Source: Mucor racemosus
Lineage: Eukaryota; Mucoromycota; Mucoromycetes; Mucorales; Mucoraceae
Length of the DNA stretch: 64,000 bases
Direction: 5' to 3'
Assembly: GCA_027405735.1 (NCBI GenBank)
Contig: JAPEHQ010000025.1
Coordinates: forward strand, 186,001 to 250,000
Each line of letters starts with the position of its first letter. Position 1 is the stretch's first letter. Shown here piece by piece: positions 34,951 to 48,422 of this stretch. The translations under genes and the position numbers were made by a program. The notes below the pieces were generated by a model. It was not told the origin of the DNA, did not search any database, and was given only the letters and a program-made list of their open reading frames with translations.

Positions 34951-36084
34951 CACCACACTAAATGGAAACAAGAAGGGAAGAAACCGCGCAAGATAAGCAA
35001 CAACAACTTCCCAAGTTTTTCAAGCGGACACCAAAAGATTCGATCGTTGTCGCCAATTGTTATTCATGTAATCATCGAGGCTGCTTAAATTGATATAGAG
35101 AGGAACGTAAACAATCCCCGTAATATGCAAGTCGAGTCCCATGTTTACTTGCACACAAAGCGTTGATTACAGTATTCGTTCATTGATACTTTTTGATAAT
35201 TTCTTGTGGTTAAACGATTTTGTTTTATTTGTTTACCTTCTTTTTTTTATTAGTGTTTACTGTCAAAGCGCAGCATATTGCTATCAAATTGCCACAAAGA
35301 AAAAATATCACGCCTAATGTGCCCAAGTCTATTAATGTAACCCTCAGTTATTACTTCGCCCAATGTCAAGATCTAGAATTAGCTCTTTAAAGTTATGACA
35401 TTGTAGATTATGCTAAACCCCCGTCTTAATATAAAATATTAAGTCATTGAAGCGTTACAATTGATCAAACCAAAGGTTGAAATTTTTTTTTGCTCGTGTT
35501 GGTGCTACATCAATGATTGATAACTTTTTTAGAATATTGCTACTATTTCGCTCTGAAAATTACGAATTTAAGCAAATGAACAAAATTAGTTTTAATCTAT
35601 CCAACGAAGCTCGCTACAGTTACCCAGTGAATCAATTGAGCCGAGGTTCCTATATAGTTATATGAAAAATGTACTAGTGTATTCACCTATGATACCTGTT
35701 CTTCTATTGTTCTTCTGTTGTTACTTTTCTGGTATGTTTTCCTAGGGGATTTCGTGTGTATATAATGTTTCATCGGCATGCCGACAAAAATGTTACTTGA
35801 CCCAAAGTAATGAACTGATAATGGCCATTGCCTGAAACCAACCAAAATACAGGTATTAAATATTTAACCCAAGAAGCTATTTGAAATGTCGAAAAGGGTC
35901 TATCGAAATAATCTTGCCAAACTATTGCTCTTTTATCAATAATACATCCATTATACACTTTTTTTTTATAACTATTACTAGGCTTACTATTCTAGGACAT
36001 GATGTGGATCAACATGTAAATGATGTCTAGGAAGAATTTGCATGACACCTTACAATAAATCTAAAAAAAAAACGTGAAGTTTGC
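34888..36084. other. Intergenic, with a 34-A homopolymer
   Basis: Upstream region of the kinase gene. A run of 34 A occupies 34914-34947. The next 150 bp are less AT-rich than the rest, but no coding frame there is convincing. Nothing else is recognised. Confidence 0.45.
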
Positions 36085-38245
36085 TGCTTTTTTCTTAAAA
36101 ACTGGGTTTCACTTTTCATCGTTGATCTACTTTTTTTTTCACTAAATAACACCAAGAAAATATTATATGCTAATGTACCTGAGATGTTCAGCTTTAATCC
36201 AAAAACAAGTATCCGGAAATATCCTACTTTTTGCAGTTGGTATTAATTTTTCAGTGCTAAGGTTTCAGATTTTTTACGCGTATTTCACTGCTAATGGATT
36301 GAAAACTTTGAGGCTTCGTATCTCCAGAAAAAATTAAGCTATACTAACACTTTCTAATAATAAAATTTACTTGTTTTAAAGTGCTCTACAACATATTTTA
36401 ATATTTAAAAATTCTGAGCACTTTTATTTTTTTTTCATTTTTTTGGCATTTGTATAGTAGATTTTAAAATATTTGTTAAATTGAGAAGCAGTTTTTTTTT
36501 ACTCATGTCATTAAGCTCGCTGATTTCTCTCGGATACAATTTAGTTTTTTTCAAAATATTGGTTTTTCGTGGAGATATCCTTAAAAATGTGTACAAAAAG
36601 CTACCTTCATTTCTAGCTCCCATTTTTCCCCTTATGTACCCTCATCCTAAATTCTGAATCTGAAAAAAATTGAACAAAAATCTCGTTTTCTCTACGAAAA
36701 ATGCAGCTAGAAGATTACGCAATAGCTCGATCGATAGATAATTTTTTTGTACATTATTGCCGTTTATTATATTTTAAATATGCCTATTAAAAGTGATGTG
36801 TATCTTCAAAAAACCCTAAAAATTTCAATTGCATTTTACTCAAAATTTAATGTGAAATGTTTGTCTAAATTTTATTTAAATGGATGCAAAATCCAAAACT
36901 GTACAAAAACTATTTAATACACTAGGTCGAGTTACTTTGCAGCTCATGAGCCATTAAACGATTTTGTTTTTTTGAATCATTTTTCATGCATTTCAAGAAA
37001 TAAATTTTGGAACCCCGTGATAATAGGTTTCAAGCTGTGATAAGAACCATTATTTTGGGTATCTCGATGAAAAATCAATGTTTTTTGCTAAAACAAAAAA
37101 TACAGAGTAGCAATCAATTAGATCTATCTTGTAAATACAGAAATTAAGCCTTGGATAATGAGTTTTAAGTTTACAAAATAATAAACTATTATTTGCAACT
37201 GTAGAAAATAAAGACAAAATCCCATCCTTGTGAATATTGATCCAATTAACCTCCAATTATACATGATGATAATAGATTTAAGTACATCCTGTATATAAAT
37301 TTATATTTCTACTTTCACAAATTACTGTGAATTGAGAAAACCATCAACAAAATATAATATTTCTGTCCAATAGAACCACCTGTTGTGTCGTATATTTTCA
37401 TATTTGATAAATAATAGTTAAAAAAAAATATAATTAAAAGTAATGAATCATTTCTTCAACTGTATAATAAAAGCAAGATATCGTTTATTTAGATATTAAA
37501 AGTATGGCCTTTTACTGTATATTGATTTGATATTGAGATCTTGATGAAATGTAATTTTAGGCACTACTGAATCATTAGATTTGTTTGATAGTAATCTATG
37601 GATGAAAATGTATCAATCATAATTTTACCGTGCTTGCAGAGCTTATGAGTTGCCTTGTTTTAATGTTGCGCTAAATATGCTTGGATGTTGCTTTGATAGC
37701 TATTTGATTAACTAACCACTGGGATTGTTTAGGATACTGACTAAATATTGAGCTGAATTATGTAATACTAATAATGAGCACAGAAGGCATGGTTCGTCGT
37801 AAGTTTTTAATAGGTTATCTGGACATGATCATTAGAGTTAGGAACTGTAAAGAATGATGCATATCAACTTTATTTCAATCATGGAATAAGGTGGAGTGAT
37901 TATATTATATATTATATTTAGTCTAAGATGATGCGATATTATTTAAGCTGAACCAATGTAAATCTTTAACTGCGATTCACATTAGTTTTTTCTGTTATAA
38001 AGAATATTTTCCCGTTTAATCAATCATCAAAGATTATTCCGTCTACTTAACTTTGTTTCCTCCTTGTCGGAACTGGTTCTGGTCAATCTATTCCCATCAA
38101 AACTTCCTACAACTAGTCTTCCAACTTATGAAATCAAGATTTAACTATCGAATGATATCTCCTATATCCGCGCTCCTAAAACATATAAATACTTGACCTT
38201 TATTCTCATAGTTTGACACCTTGATCCTTTTTTCCTTATAAATAT
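36085..38245 (-). repeat. Dispersed repeat family 1, copy C
   Basis: Inverted relative to copies A and B; it matches copy A from about position 2480 down to about 285, lacking the first part with the iterated TTATGC motifs. Frames at 36435-36623 and 37050-37256 are the counterparts of the short frames in A. Divergence is spread over the full length, unlike the A/B pair. Confidence 0.85.
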
Positions 38246-39590
38246 ACTTAAATATATCTACTAGTTTTAATCGTATTTTAGCTGGTTATCTTAAATGTAT
38301 ATATAAATAACTTTGTATCAATTGTTGCAGATATTCTTTGAAATTTTTTATAAATCAAATGATGGTTTAAAATGGAATTTTGAAGTTACACTTAATGCAC
38401 AATAGATGTGCGAAGGATATATCTTGATTTCATCAGCTAACAACTGTTTATCAAGGAGTTTAGCTCTCGTTTTAAAAAGAAGCCTCTCCTCCTCTGCCCT
38501 GTGCCTAAAAAAATAAAGCGACTGGAAAAATGTTTGTAATAAATGAAAGCTTAATACTGTATATACTGTATGTAAAACATAATGCTAAAAGATTTGACAA
38601 AAAGAAAGGCATAACTCTGTTGGTTTGATTGATTAAAAAATCCTATCATTTTGTAAATATAACATTTCTAGATCTTAAGAATATTATGAGCTTTATAACA
38701 CTTTTGAAATTAATGCAAATTTTTTGCCGTAAATTGTACCTTTATTTAGTGTATTGTTTTATTTTTAAAATTTTTGAAACTGGCAGAGAATTTATTGACT
38801 AATTGCATTTATTAGCATTGTATGATATGACGAAGGCAACTTTAAAGCGCCAATGCTTAATAATGGTGGTTTATGAAGCAAGTGAGAAGGCAAATATTTT
38901 CTTACATTCAATGAACAATCCGAGAAACTAAGGTTTATTTGATACACTAGAATAATGGTATATTTCATAAAGGAAAATATATTATATACCGAAGTTTACA
39001 TATGGTAAACAAAGCTGTGATGAATTTTTACGGCCTTTTACATGCATGGATATGCGTTAGGCCCCTAATTTCCGCATACCGTAAATTGATTATGGTAAAA
39101 GTATATATAAATATTTAACACGAAGGCTAATATGTATGCATTTTGCGCTATATGTACGAATACGCCGAGGCTGCGAGTAATCAAGTTTCTATATATACAA
39201 GGCATAGGTGTAATCATACATCGCATCTTGGCTAATCGAAATCCCATGCGATTTTCCATTATGAAATAATGGTACTTATTATCTTAAAATTATAACTGTC
39301 ATGATATACGCATCTGCAAAAAGTATGTACGTATAAAGATATATGCATGTATTAAGCTGTTGTTAGAGATACATAAATTACATGCTAAATTTGGCAACCG
39401 CTTAAGAAGATTTTCATCAGAATTACAACGATATGCATAATGTCGATTGTGAAGAGTAGCATTTTTTAATTAATTATATACAGTTATGGAAAAATTGTTA
39501 AAGTAAATAGAATAAGAAAAGTAAAAAGGAAATATATATATATATTACAGAAAGAAGGTCTAAAAGATAAGGTATAAAGGCATGCTGTGA
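38246..39590. other. Intergenic; contains a short repeat shared with 55391-55590
   Basis: About 38331-38530 matches 55391-55590 in the same orientation, from CAGATATTCTTTGAAA to AAGCGACTGG, with moderate divergence. The rest is AT-rich spacer and the 3' flank of the phosphate transporter gene. No gene is recognised. Confidence 0.55.
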
Positions 39591-42006
39591 TTAATAGCCG
39601 ACACCAGCCATGATACCGTAACCAAGAGTAAAGATGAGCACAGTAACAATGATACTAGTTGGTACACCAACAATCAAAAAGTCCTTTGTCTTCAAGTAAG
39701 GTTTACCAGTTTGATCTTCCATCATGATAGCAGACATATTAGGATAACCAGAAACAGGAAGACCCATACCTGCAGAACAAGCTAAACCAGCACCCATAAC
39801 CAACAAGTTGGGATGAGGAACAGGCAAATTCTGACCAACTTGTTGCACAATAGGTACAATAATAAGAGCAGCAACAGTATGAGAGACAAAAGTGGAAAAG
39901 ACCAAGATCAAGAACGCAAAGATTGCAAGAATAGCAATAGGTTCTAAATCCTGAACACCATCTTTGATACGAAGAGCAATATCTTCCAATAATCCAGAAG
40001 AAGTTACAGCATTACCAAGAGCCATACCACCTTGAGCCAAGACAACAACAGACCAAAGGAAAGCATTTAAATCATCTTTACCAAGAATACCAGTACCAAA
40101 GAAGACAAACAAAGGAATAGTAGCAATAATACCAGTATCACCAACAGCATATTCGATAGAAGATTCAGCACACCAAAGAGCAATAGTCAAAATAGTGATA
40201 GCCATGACAAATACTTGAGTCATGTTAATCTTATCACGAGTAGGCTTGACTCTGTTCAAGTGAGGTACAACTCTATCAGGTCTATAGACAAGTAATAAAA
40301 TACCCCAGCAAATCAAGACACTGAGAATTGAAATAGGGAGAGCAGCACCAAACCAAATACCCCAACCAGGATTGGGATTCATGTATTGAAGGGTAACAAT
40401 ATTTTGAGGGGATGAGATAGGAGAAGTCATACCACCAATACAACTAGCCAATGCAATACCAAGTAAGAGGCAAGGTGCAACAGTAGAACCATCGGGTAAA
40501 GTACGCAAGATAGGATTAATCAATGAGAAACAAAGTACAGGAGTAGCTACATTTGAGATCCACATGCATAAAAATGTTGCAACAGACATGATAGCTAACA
40601 AGACCCAACGAGGACGTGTACCAGCACGAGACAATACATGAGAAGCAAATGCCTTGGCAATACCGTATTTTGAGAGTGCAGCAGCAAGTGAAAAGCCACC
40701 TAATAACATCATGATGGTTCCACTGAACATGGATTGGAAAACAGCTTTAGAAGCAGCTTTAGCAGCCATTTCAGTACCATCAGCATTACGCATAATACCT
40801 AAAGGCACAATCAAAAATGGAATCAGAAGAGAAGTAGCATAAAGAGGAATGGCTTCAGTAGCCCACATAATAGCAGCAAAAATAAGTAAAGCAAAGCAAT
40901 AATCTTCTTGACGATTACCAAAGATTTCAACATTAAGTAATACGATAAATAAGACGACGGAGAATAAGAAAGCAATGATAGAGTTGAGTAACTCGGAGCG
41001 AATCTTGCGGCTTGTGAAAGGTATATTGTAACATTTCTCGGGTTTACTCTCTTTAACATGGGCATCTAAAGTTTTGCGTTCTTGACCGACCATATCTTTC
41101 CAAACAGTGTTACGATCATAAGTAATTTGATCGCGTAAATGAGTCTTCATTTGACGAACAGCAAGAGCAACATGACCACTACAAAAAGCATCAGCATAAA
41201 TATGCTCAACTCTTTCAATTTGAGCGCGAAGAGCTTCCACAGTTTGAGGCATAAATGGTCTAGAATCAAGCACCATCTTTTTCAAATATTGTGATCTTAA
41301 ATCGGCATCAAGGACCTTGTCGTGCTTCTTTAAAATCTTCTCGAAAGCCATACGGTTTAATTCCACATAAGAATCAAGTTCGGACAAGGAGACATATAAA
41401 GAAATAAGCTGGCTTCGGAGATCAACCAATTGCTCGACATAATCAATATGATGAGCATCCTTGGATTGTGTAGACATGCGAGATTCAAAAGACATTCTAC
41501 GAGTCTTTTCATCAGCAGCATTGATTGCTTCCTTGATAGAACTTGCGCCATGAGGTAAATTGACAGTAGAATCTAAATTTGCAAGAGGAGTAACGTAATT
41601 TGGGTATTGAGGGTCATGATAGAGATTCTGAGTTGGCATTGAATTTTGAAGAGTGCTGTCAAGAGCATCTAATCTACTATAAAGCTCGGTTTCTTTTTGA
41701 GAATAGAAATCAAATACTTTTTCAAGTTGCAAGTCGAGTTGAGTTAAGAATTTGTCTTGATTTTGAATATCTGAAGAGATTTCTTTCTCGGGATCAATGG
41801 CATTGTTAACAGCGTCAACTTTTTCCTTTTCAATTTGAAAGATTAACTTTTTCAATTGATCGTAACTATTCATTTTTTAAACATGTATTAGAATAAGAAA
41901 AAAAGGGATTGCATGTCGCTTTTTATGATTTCATGATAACTTACGCTACATAGTGGTCGATCCAATCAGGTACTGCATTAAATTGCAGTGAATGTGAGAA
42001 CTTCAT
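39591..42006 (-). CDS. SPX-domain low-affinity phosphate transporter (Pho87/Pho90/Pho91 type)
   Basis: Two exons (42006-41945 and 41865-39591) give about 778 residues. The first exon supplies the SPX start MKFSHSLQFNAVPDW, and the SPX domain continues with YDQLKKLIFQIEK to about residue 270. After the ITYDRNTVWKDMVGQ linker there are about a dozen membrane segments of the DASS/SLC13-like anion transporter family, including conserved SPISSPQN and GLPVSGYPNM re-entrant loops. Yeast relatives take up phosphate at the plasma membrane (Pho87, Pho90) or export it from the vacuole (Pho91); the SPX domain senses inositol pyrophosphates. The long open frame alone starts inside the intron with a false ATG at 41873, so the small first exon is essential. 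Two CACGTGTGG boxes lie 296 and 651 bp upstream. Confidence 0.93.
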
Positions 42007-42301
42007 GATAAAAAAATAAGGAGGTTATGTGAGAATACGGAAGAAAAAGAAGAAAACGTTGTTTAATATAAAAAAATAAAAAAAAAAAAATAAAAAAATA
42101 TTTGATTAAGGGATTAAGAAAAGAACTGTTTGTTAATTGAAGGGTTATTTTTTTCGCTCTATTTTATGTTGATGTGGGGGTTGAAAGGAGTCTAAAAGAA
42201 CGATCAATTCAAAGCACCTAAAGCTCCGGGTTGTACAGTGTAACTACACTTGCCTTTAAATTGCATTCCATCATTGGCTGAAATAACACCTCACACGACA
42301 C

Positions 42302-42662
42302 CACGTGTGGTACCAAAGTTATTTTTGATTCGATAGAACCAATGATAATCATCATTAGATTGGCTGATCAAGATACAGTTATTACACTCTCAAACAAGCC
42401 GGTACCTTGATTAAACTTTTCCTTAGCTCGGCGGCAAATAATCTCAAGTATCCGAGCCTTCGAAATTTCAAATAAAAAATCGCGAATTTATACATGTAAA
42501 GCTCAATATTTGATTCAAAATGATCGGAACAATATTTATCATTTTGTTGTTGAAAAAAGAAAACGATTTTTGTAAGAGGGGAACGTGTTTTGTTCAGAAA
42601 CGATGGAAAATACAACATGTCAGGAAAAGATACAATTATTCGCCAATCATCGTACGCACGTG
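42302..42662. promoter_or_regulatory. Two CACGTG boxes upstream of the phosphate transporter
   Basis: CACGTGTGG occurs at 42302-42310 and again at 42657-42665. CACGTG is the core site of bHLH regulators such as Pho4 and NUC-1, which control phosphate genes in other fungi. The identical flanking bases and the position before an SPX transporter support a regulatory role; binding is not shown. Confidence 0.55.
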
Positions 42663-42899
42663 TGGAAGAAGTGAAAAGTCAATGGATTATGAATGACTCC
42701 GAATAAAGGTTGCCTTTGTTGATGGTGATACAAACCAAATAAAAAGAAAATCGTAGTCATGAACAATAAGGAAATAGAGCCTTTTTTAGGTTGAAATGAT
42801 CTAGAAACAGGAAATAAATACATAAAAGCGCATGGTTTTACGTAGATATTATTCATTTACTTGATGACGATATATATTATATATATATATGTAACAGAA

Positions 42900-44341
42900 A
42901 CTACAAATGTATTCAGCAAGAGAAGATACATGTGATGACTGTAAAGTTATTTTTGCCTATTCTGGTAACAGCACCTTGTATAAAAGTATTCTGTATTAAA
43001 ATCGATCATATTACGAATACGCATAAATTTACTGCTGAATAATGTAATACAAATCTAGATGAATTTTATTACATGTATATAATATACAGATCTGCTAGTG
43101 TACTAGATCCCTAACCATAATAATTTGTATAAAAAAAATGGTAATTAAGGTTTTCATTAATCCACATGATGTATAAAGAATCAAGTTAATTGATACAGTG
43201 CCTTGCACTTTTTGGATAATATTCAGACATCATATAATGACACGCAACTTGTTAAATTTGTGAATTACCTTAATTTCATCATATATTGAAACATTTGTTG
43301 GTCATTCAAATGCATATTTCGGTTAGTCCAAACCTTGTATCATTACTGCGCATGGTCAAGATATTTGTGAATGCGTAGTATTTGTTTTCTAGATATTTAG
43401 GTTGATTTTTATAAAAGGAGAGATGTCCGAAACGGCCAAAGGTTTCACTTGTTAGATAATTACATTTTGATGGTAGTTTGCTATACCATCTATTTATGAT
43501 ATTTGAATGTCCAAAGGGTTTTTTCGGCCGAATTTTTCTTAAAAATGAGCATTTTTAAGTTTAAAGAGCATTCATTATGCATAATACTATTTTTTGTTTC
43601 GATATTGTGTATGTAATTAATACCAAATTTTGCATAGCATTGCTTTTGACCCAGAAAGAGAGATGTGAGGGCGGTTGTTGAATTTATAGAAATCATCACG
43701 ATCCATGAAAGAATGATCAATTGAAAAAAGCCTGCTTTCAGGCGTTCATGCTCACCATGGGTAACGCCTTGATGTGCATTGTGGTAACTTACATTTTTTA
43801 TTCGACAAAACCTATTTTTAAACAGAGTAAACCCAGGAAGTTTTACTGTAACTCTAAAAATAAAGTAATTCTGTTTCGCTGAAAGAGTGAAGCAAACTTG
43901 TACAAGATGTAACAAGTGGTATTTTGGGAATAAAAAATACCTACCACGTAACTTACTAAAAGCCCTTGGTTTGCTATTCATTGATAATTTAGATATATAC
44001 ATCAAAATAGCCAAGAGAAAAGTTTTAAAGAATTATATTTGCCAATATTCTTTAAAAATGGATGGTTTTATTACTTCAAAACTAGACATTTGATTTCGCT
44101 ACACTCAATTACGGCGTCGCTCTGGGGGGCTCGCTCTTGCAATTTTTTTAATGAATATATCATATGATTGGAAGCTCTACCTTGTTACGCTTGATTATTG
44201 ACTCCAGTGATGGGCATGTTTATGACATTGGAGATATAGAGGTAAGACGAAAACTTAATGTAAATCAACTCTAGCGCGATAATTTGAAAATAAAGGTTTA
44301 TTATCATCAAATAAACTATTTTAAAATATTAAAAGGATTAA
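42900..44341. other. Intergenic, repeat-rich
   Basis: Contains at 44090-44170 a fragment of the family 2 tail (ATTACGGCGTCGCTCT). An open frame of 174 codons on the minus strand (43490-44014) lacks an ATG at its start and has no recognisable family. Nothing else is seen. Confidence 0.4.
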
Positions 44342-45075
44342 AGATTTACAGTAATAAACTTGAATCGAGTGGGTACAGCATCGTAGATTCTTGAAGAAGT
44401 TTTCAAATATTGTAAAATTTCTTATTTTTAAGACCTACAAAGCTTATAAGCGGAATATTAATTTCAAAAATTATTCTTCAGATCAATAATTTTGATACTT
44501 TTCAATTTTTTTTTCTGATCTTGCAAATCTAGAGTTAATTATAATACCAATTATAAAACAAAAAATATACACATATACAGACTTTAGCGCTCTATTTGCT
44601 CAATAAAAAATAATAAACATTTTTATTGCAAAATATTACATGAAAATCCTTTAATCAAAAAATTGTTTTTGGGACAAAAGTGCAAATTTTCATTACTTGA
44701 CAATTAATATTAAGCTTTTATAAAATGCATATTAGTTGTGGCTATAATTTTCTCTCACAATGTAGTATATTTAAACGTTGATTTTGGTATCAAAAGTTGA
44801 TTTTTCTGTTTTTTGATCAAAATCATGAGTGTTGGTAAGGGTAAAATGAGTCACCAAAAATGTCCGCTACAAAAACTGAATTTTCAGACTAAACAAGGTT
44901 AAATATTAGAAAAAGTGGAAAATTTTTTTTTTATTAAAAGCTTAAATATATCGTAGTATATAATAGACCTAGCCGGTAAATCTCGCTACGCTCAATTATG
45001 GCGTTGCCCTGAGGACTAGATTTTGCAATTTTTTTCAATGAATGTATGATATGACAGACAGTTTTTCTAGTATTA
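44342..45075 (+). repeat. Dispersed repeat family 2, copy 2
   Basis: Matches 18797-19535 over its full length in the same orientation, with many scattered substitutions. Another copy of the family's tail lies only about 170 bp upstream (44090-44170), so the locus holds one full element and one truncated element. Confidence 0.7.
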
Positions 45076-46903
45076 AAATACATTTACTATATCAGTAAGC
45101 AATTTTAAGCACTAAATTTATAGCTTAGATAAAACGCTACTTGTTCTAGCTCTGCGGCATTGCGAAATGTGCTATAATTCGTATTTTGATGAGTTTTTGG
45201 CACTCTTAATTGCCCCCAAACAGAGCTGATTTTACAAATTTTAAATTTTAAAGAGAATTTAAATTCGATCAAAACGAATCTGACGTTAATTTTTTTTACA
45301 TTATTTTATCTTAAAGTATACCTGTACTTGCTGGAAATTTTTAACTGACACAATTCATCTAAATTATTCATTTTATCTCACATTTTTGTTAGTGATATCG
45401 ATTTGAATAATAATACGATTTTACGTTCCGCATGAAATTCTCAAAAATACCCAAATGACAATTTTCATTAGTTGATATATATCTCCTTCTTGTATTGGAT
45501 AGTAAATAAAAAATATGAGATGATGATTATACAGATACCACTCGATGTATTTTAGGTTTTTCTTTTAAAAAAAATATATTTATTTTTTTATGCGTGGTTT
45601 TCAAAATTACATGATATGTTTTACAGTCATTTTTGCCTTAGTGTATGTAGAGATAGAGATGTAAAGAATAGTAAAAAATCCTATTTTCTGGGTCAAAATG
45701 TTCATTGAACAATTTTGACCAATTTTTGCCTATACTTGTAAGCGTCCAGAGGTCGATTGTGATTATGTTTTTCATCACCCCAAAAATTTGATGTTTGATC
45801 TAAGAAACAATTTCGACTGATTTTGGTCTTCAGATTTGTGCGAAATGTGCATAAAACAATCCTTTTAAAACACTGTTTTCTTGATAATTTTTGCATATTT
45901 ATATGTAATTGAGGATGTAAATTGTATAGTGCAATCATATTTGGGTTCTTGAATTCCTTAATTTGACCAAGAAGTAACGAAAAATGTTGTCATTTCGGAT
46001 TGAAACGCCTATTTTTGTAGTGGTAACACGGAATTTGCTCCAACTCACCACTTAGGAGATGCCAATATTCAGCAAAAAAAACATAGCATCTTTTGTTGAA
46101 AAGTTTAAGCATTAGAATCTTGCGATTTTATATACAATTAGCGTGTCCCTCTTCTAGCGTTTCTCCATTATCGCTTGAAATTTACGGCTTCTGCCCCTGA
46201 AATAACGAGATTTTAAACAATTATCAAGTTTTCTTCCACGAAATTGTTGATTGATAAGAATACTCTACAATTTGGGTTATGGATTCCTTCTACTTCTTCA
46301 AATGACATCTGTTTCTTCAGATTCCCCTGGCTTGGTTTGTAATAACAAAAGATCCAGAAGAATAAAGATACGAACGGTCAATTACATAAATCCTAGCAAA
46401 ATCAAGACGCTAAACCTTTATCAGCTGCTTTTTTATGAAATAAAAGATACTTAATGAGTTATAGGTTATGAAAAGCATAGTTGAAGATTGTTCTAGCATG
46501 CAATATTATCTAAGACGTTTATGAGGGTCATTTGAAGATCATTATGGTGATATAACTGGAAGATTCATTTTGGATGGCGCCTCAAAATGTAATGAGCAAT
46601 GTTGTTCCAAAAGGCATATCGTTTTTAAAAAACGGTTATTTTGTAGAAAACAAATATCATCTACTTGAAAAACGTATACTTAATTTATAAATTTATTTAT
46701 TTCTTGCTATGTACTTTTGAATCTAGTGAAATAATCCTTTAAAGCAAAGAAATCTGAATCTCAAATGCTTAGTTTTGCAGTTATTTAGGTGGTGGTGGAC
46801 GGTTTTGTCGTGACGATTGATCTTTGTGCGGGGGATTCTTGACATTGGCAACAAGGGACCCAACTTCTTTCTTGTTTGATCAACACTCAACATATAACAC
46901 AAC
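45076..46903. other. Intergenic, upstream of bS16m
   Basis: AT-rich DNA without a recognisable gene. The final 150 bp before the bS16m start are less AT-rich and probably hold its promoter. No repeats were matched elsewhere in the window. Confidence 0.4.
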
Positions 46904-47277
46904 ATGGTTGTTCGTATTCGTCTTGCTCGCCACGGTCGTCGTAACTTACCATTCTATCATATTGTCGTTGCTAATGCACGAACTGGACGTAATAGCAAGC
47001 CTCTCGAGAAAATCGGCACATACAATCCCGTCGCTGATGAGTCAGGCAACAAATTAATCAACTTGAACTTTGAGCGTGCTAAATATTGGTTAACTGTTGG
47101 TGCTCAACCTTCAGAATCAGTCGAGAAATTATTAGTCAAAGTAAATATTCAGGAAATGATATATTACTAATGTTTGTAATTAATGTTTATTCTTTGATAT
47201 AGGCTGATTTAATGCCACAAGCCCCTAAACCCTGGATGGAATTAGCAAAGAAATTCAAGGAAGATGCTGCCAATTAA
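46904..47277 (+). CDS. MRPS16: Mitochondrial small-subunit ribosomal protein bS16m
   Basis: Two exons (46904-47140 and 47203-47277) give 103 residues. The sequence is a full bS16: it opens with MVVRIRLARHGRRNLPFYHI, then the conserved IGTYNPVADESG and the AKYWLTVGAQPSESVEKLL segment. It has no bacterial-style long tail; the second exon supplies a short PKPWMELAKKFKED end. As a nuclear gene with a spliceosomal intron it must encode the mitochondrial protein. The N-terminus itself is basic and may act as the import signal, as in other bS16m proteins that have little or no cleaved presequence. Confidence 0.93.
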
Positions 47278-47656
47278 TTATAGAATGTATATAAAATACC
47301 AGCTTGAAACCTGGGAGAGGTTATAATTTGATTCTAGTAAAGTGTGTTGTCTTTTTCACTATTCAACCACTGATCTTTTTTTTTTTCATTTTCAACGTAA
47401 ACTCAAACACACATCGAACCCACTCAATCAAACAGACGCACACACAAAGTCAACATTGTAATTTAATAAAATAAGCTTTTTAAAAAAACCATATTAGACG
47501 TGAAACATTTGTTGGGATGGGATTTTATATGGATTGCAAAGTGTACAGCTTTTTTTGCACATGAATTGATTGGTAAAATTTATTTAAATAAAAATACAAG
47601 GTAGTTTTTATGAAATGTTGGTTTTGTATATGATTCAGGGTAGATGTCCTTATGAT
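47278..47656. other. Intergenic between convergent genes
   Basis: 3' flanks of bS16m (+) and the beta-trefoil gene (-). It contains pyrimidine- and CA-rich stretches (47375-47450) and A+T-rich poly(A)-type signals; no gene. Confidence 0.45.
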
Positions 47657-48422
47657 TTAACTGTCTTTTCGACTTAATGTATGAGAAGATTGTGAAGAGT
47701 GTCTTTTAGCTGGTGTCAAACCATGAGCAAATCCTGTCGAGTCAATCGATATGGATGATGATGAATTACTGCTACTGCAAATGCTAGGAGTACTATAATA
47801 CTTTTCATAGGAAGACAAATCATTCATTTTGTTGTCAAACACTGAGCAAGGCTCATCTTTCAAAATCACTTCTTTTTCTGGTATGAAAATCCATCTTTGT
47901 TGTTGATTTGAATCTTGATGGTATGGGAATAAAATTAACTTTTGACCTTCAGGACAAACATCAAGTACCCAATCGCTATTTGCAACTGAGTAAATAACAC
48001 TTCCGGTGGGAGTCTTTTGTGATGATCTACGCCTAACCAATGGATGTTCTGCAGGTTGAAATTCTGTCTGAACAGCCCATAGCTGATTTTGAGAGTCTTC
48101 TACTGGCTTTTTGTAATAGAGGCATATTTCTGTATCCTCCATAAAGCGTAATCTACCTGAATTTATATTACTAATTAATATTTTCAAATTTTATTACAAC
48201 ATTGAACTCACCCTTACGAATATCAAGCACTAATCCGGTGCTTTTATTTCGAAGCTGCTGATCATCCCAACACCATAATTCATTATCTGTATACATTGGC
48301 TTGGTCACAATTACTTGAGATCTCATATATGGCATGTCATTGTCAGTATTTTGACACGAACAAGATGCAATCACTTTATTTGTGTTTAAATGCTTAATAT
48401 AAAACCAGTCTACATTAACCAT
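47657..48422 (-). CDS. Beta-trefoil (ricin-B-type lectin fold) protein
   Basis: Two exons (48422-48212 and 48156-47657) give about 236 residues. Residues 1-160 form three repeats with a QxW-like motif each: NELWCWDDQQLRNKSTGLVLDI, NQLWAV and QQRWIFIPEKE. This is the pattern of a single beta-trefoil domain, commonly carbohydrate-binding and frequent in Mucoromycota. There is no signal peptide, so the protein is probably intracellular. The last 60 residues are Ser-rich and likely disordered. No enzyme or toxin domain is attached. I prefer the ATG at 48422 over earlier in-frame codons because it opens the first trefoil strand directly. The ligand is unknown. Confidence 0.78.

Noticed and set aside
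41866..41873. ATG at 41873 as start of the SPX transporter
   Set aside because: It lies in the intron just before the acceptor at 41867-41866. A small upstream exon at 42006-41945 supplies the canonical SPX start.
43741..43768. GGCGTT/AACGCC inverted repeat
   Set aside because: Arms of six bases with a 16-base spacer are expected by chance.
43490..44014. 174-codon open frame on the minus strand
   Set aside because: No ATG at its start, no recognised family, and an overlapping open frame on the other strand; long frames also arise by chance here. RNA data could reopen it.
47657..48422. Reading the beta-trefoil protein as a ricin-like toxin
   Set aside because: Only the lectin-type fold is present; there is no catalytic chain and no signal peptide.
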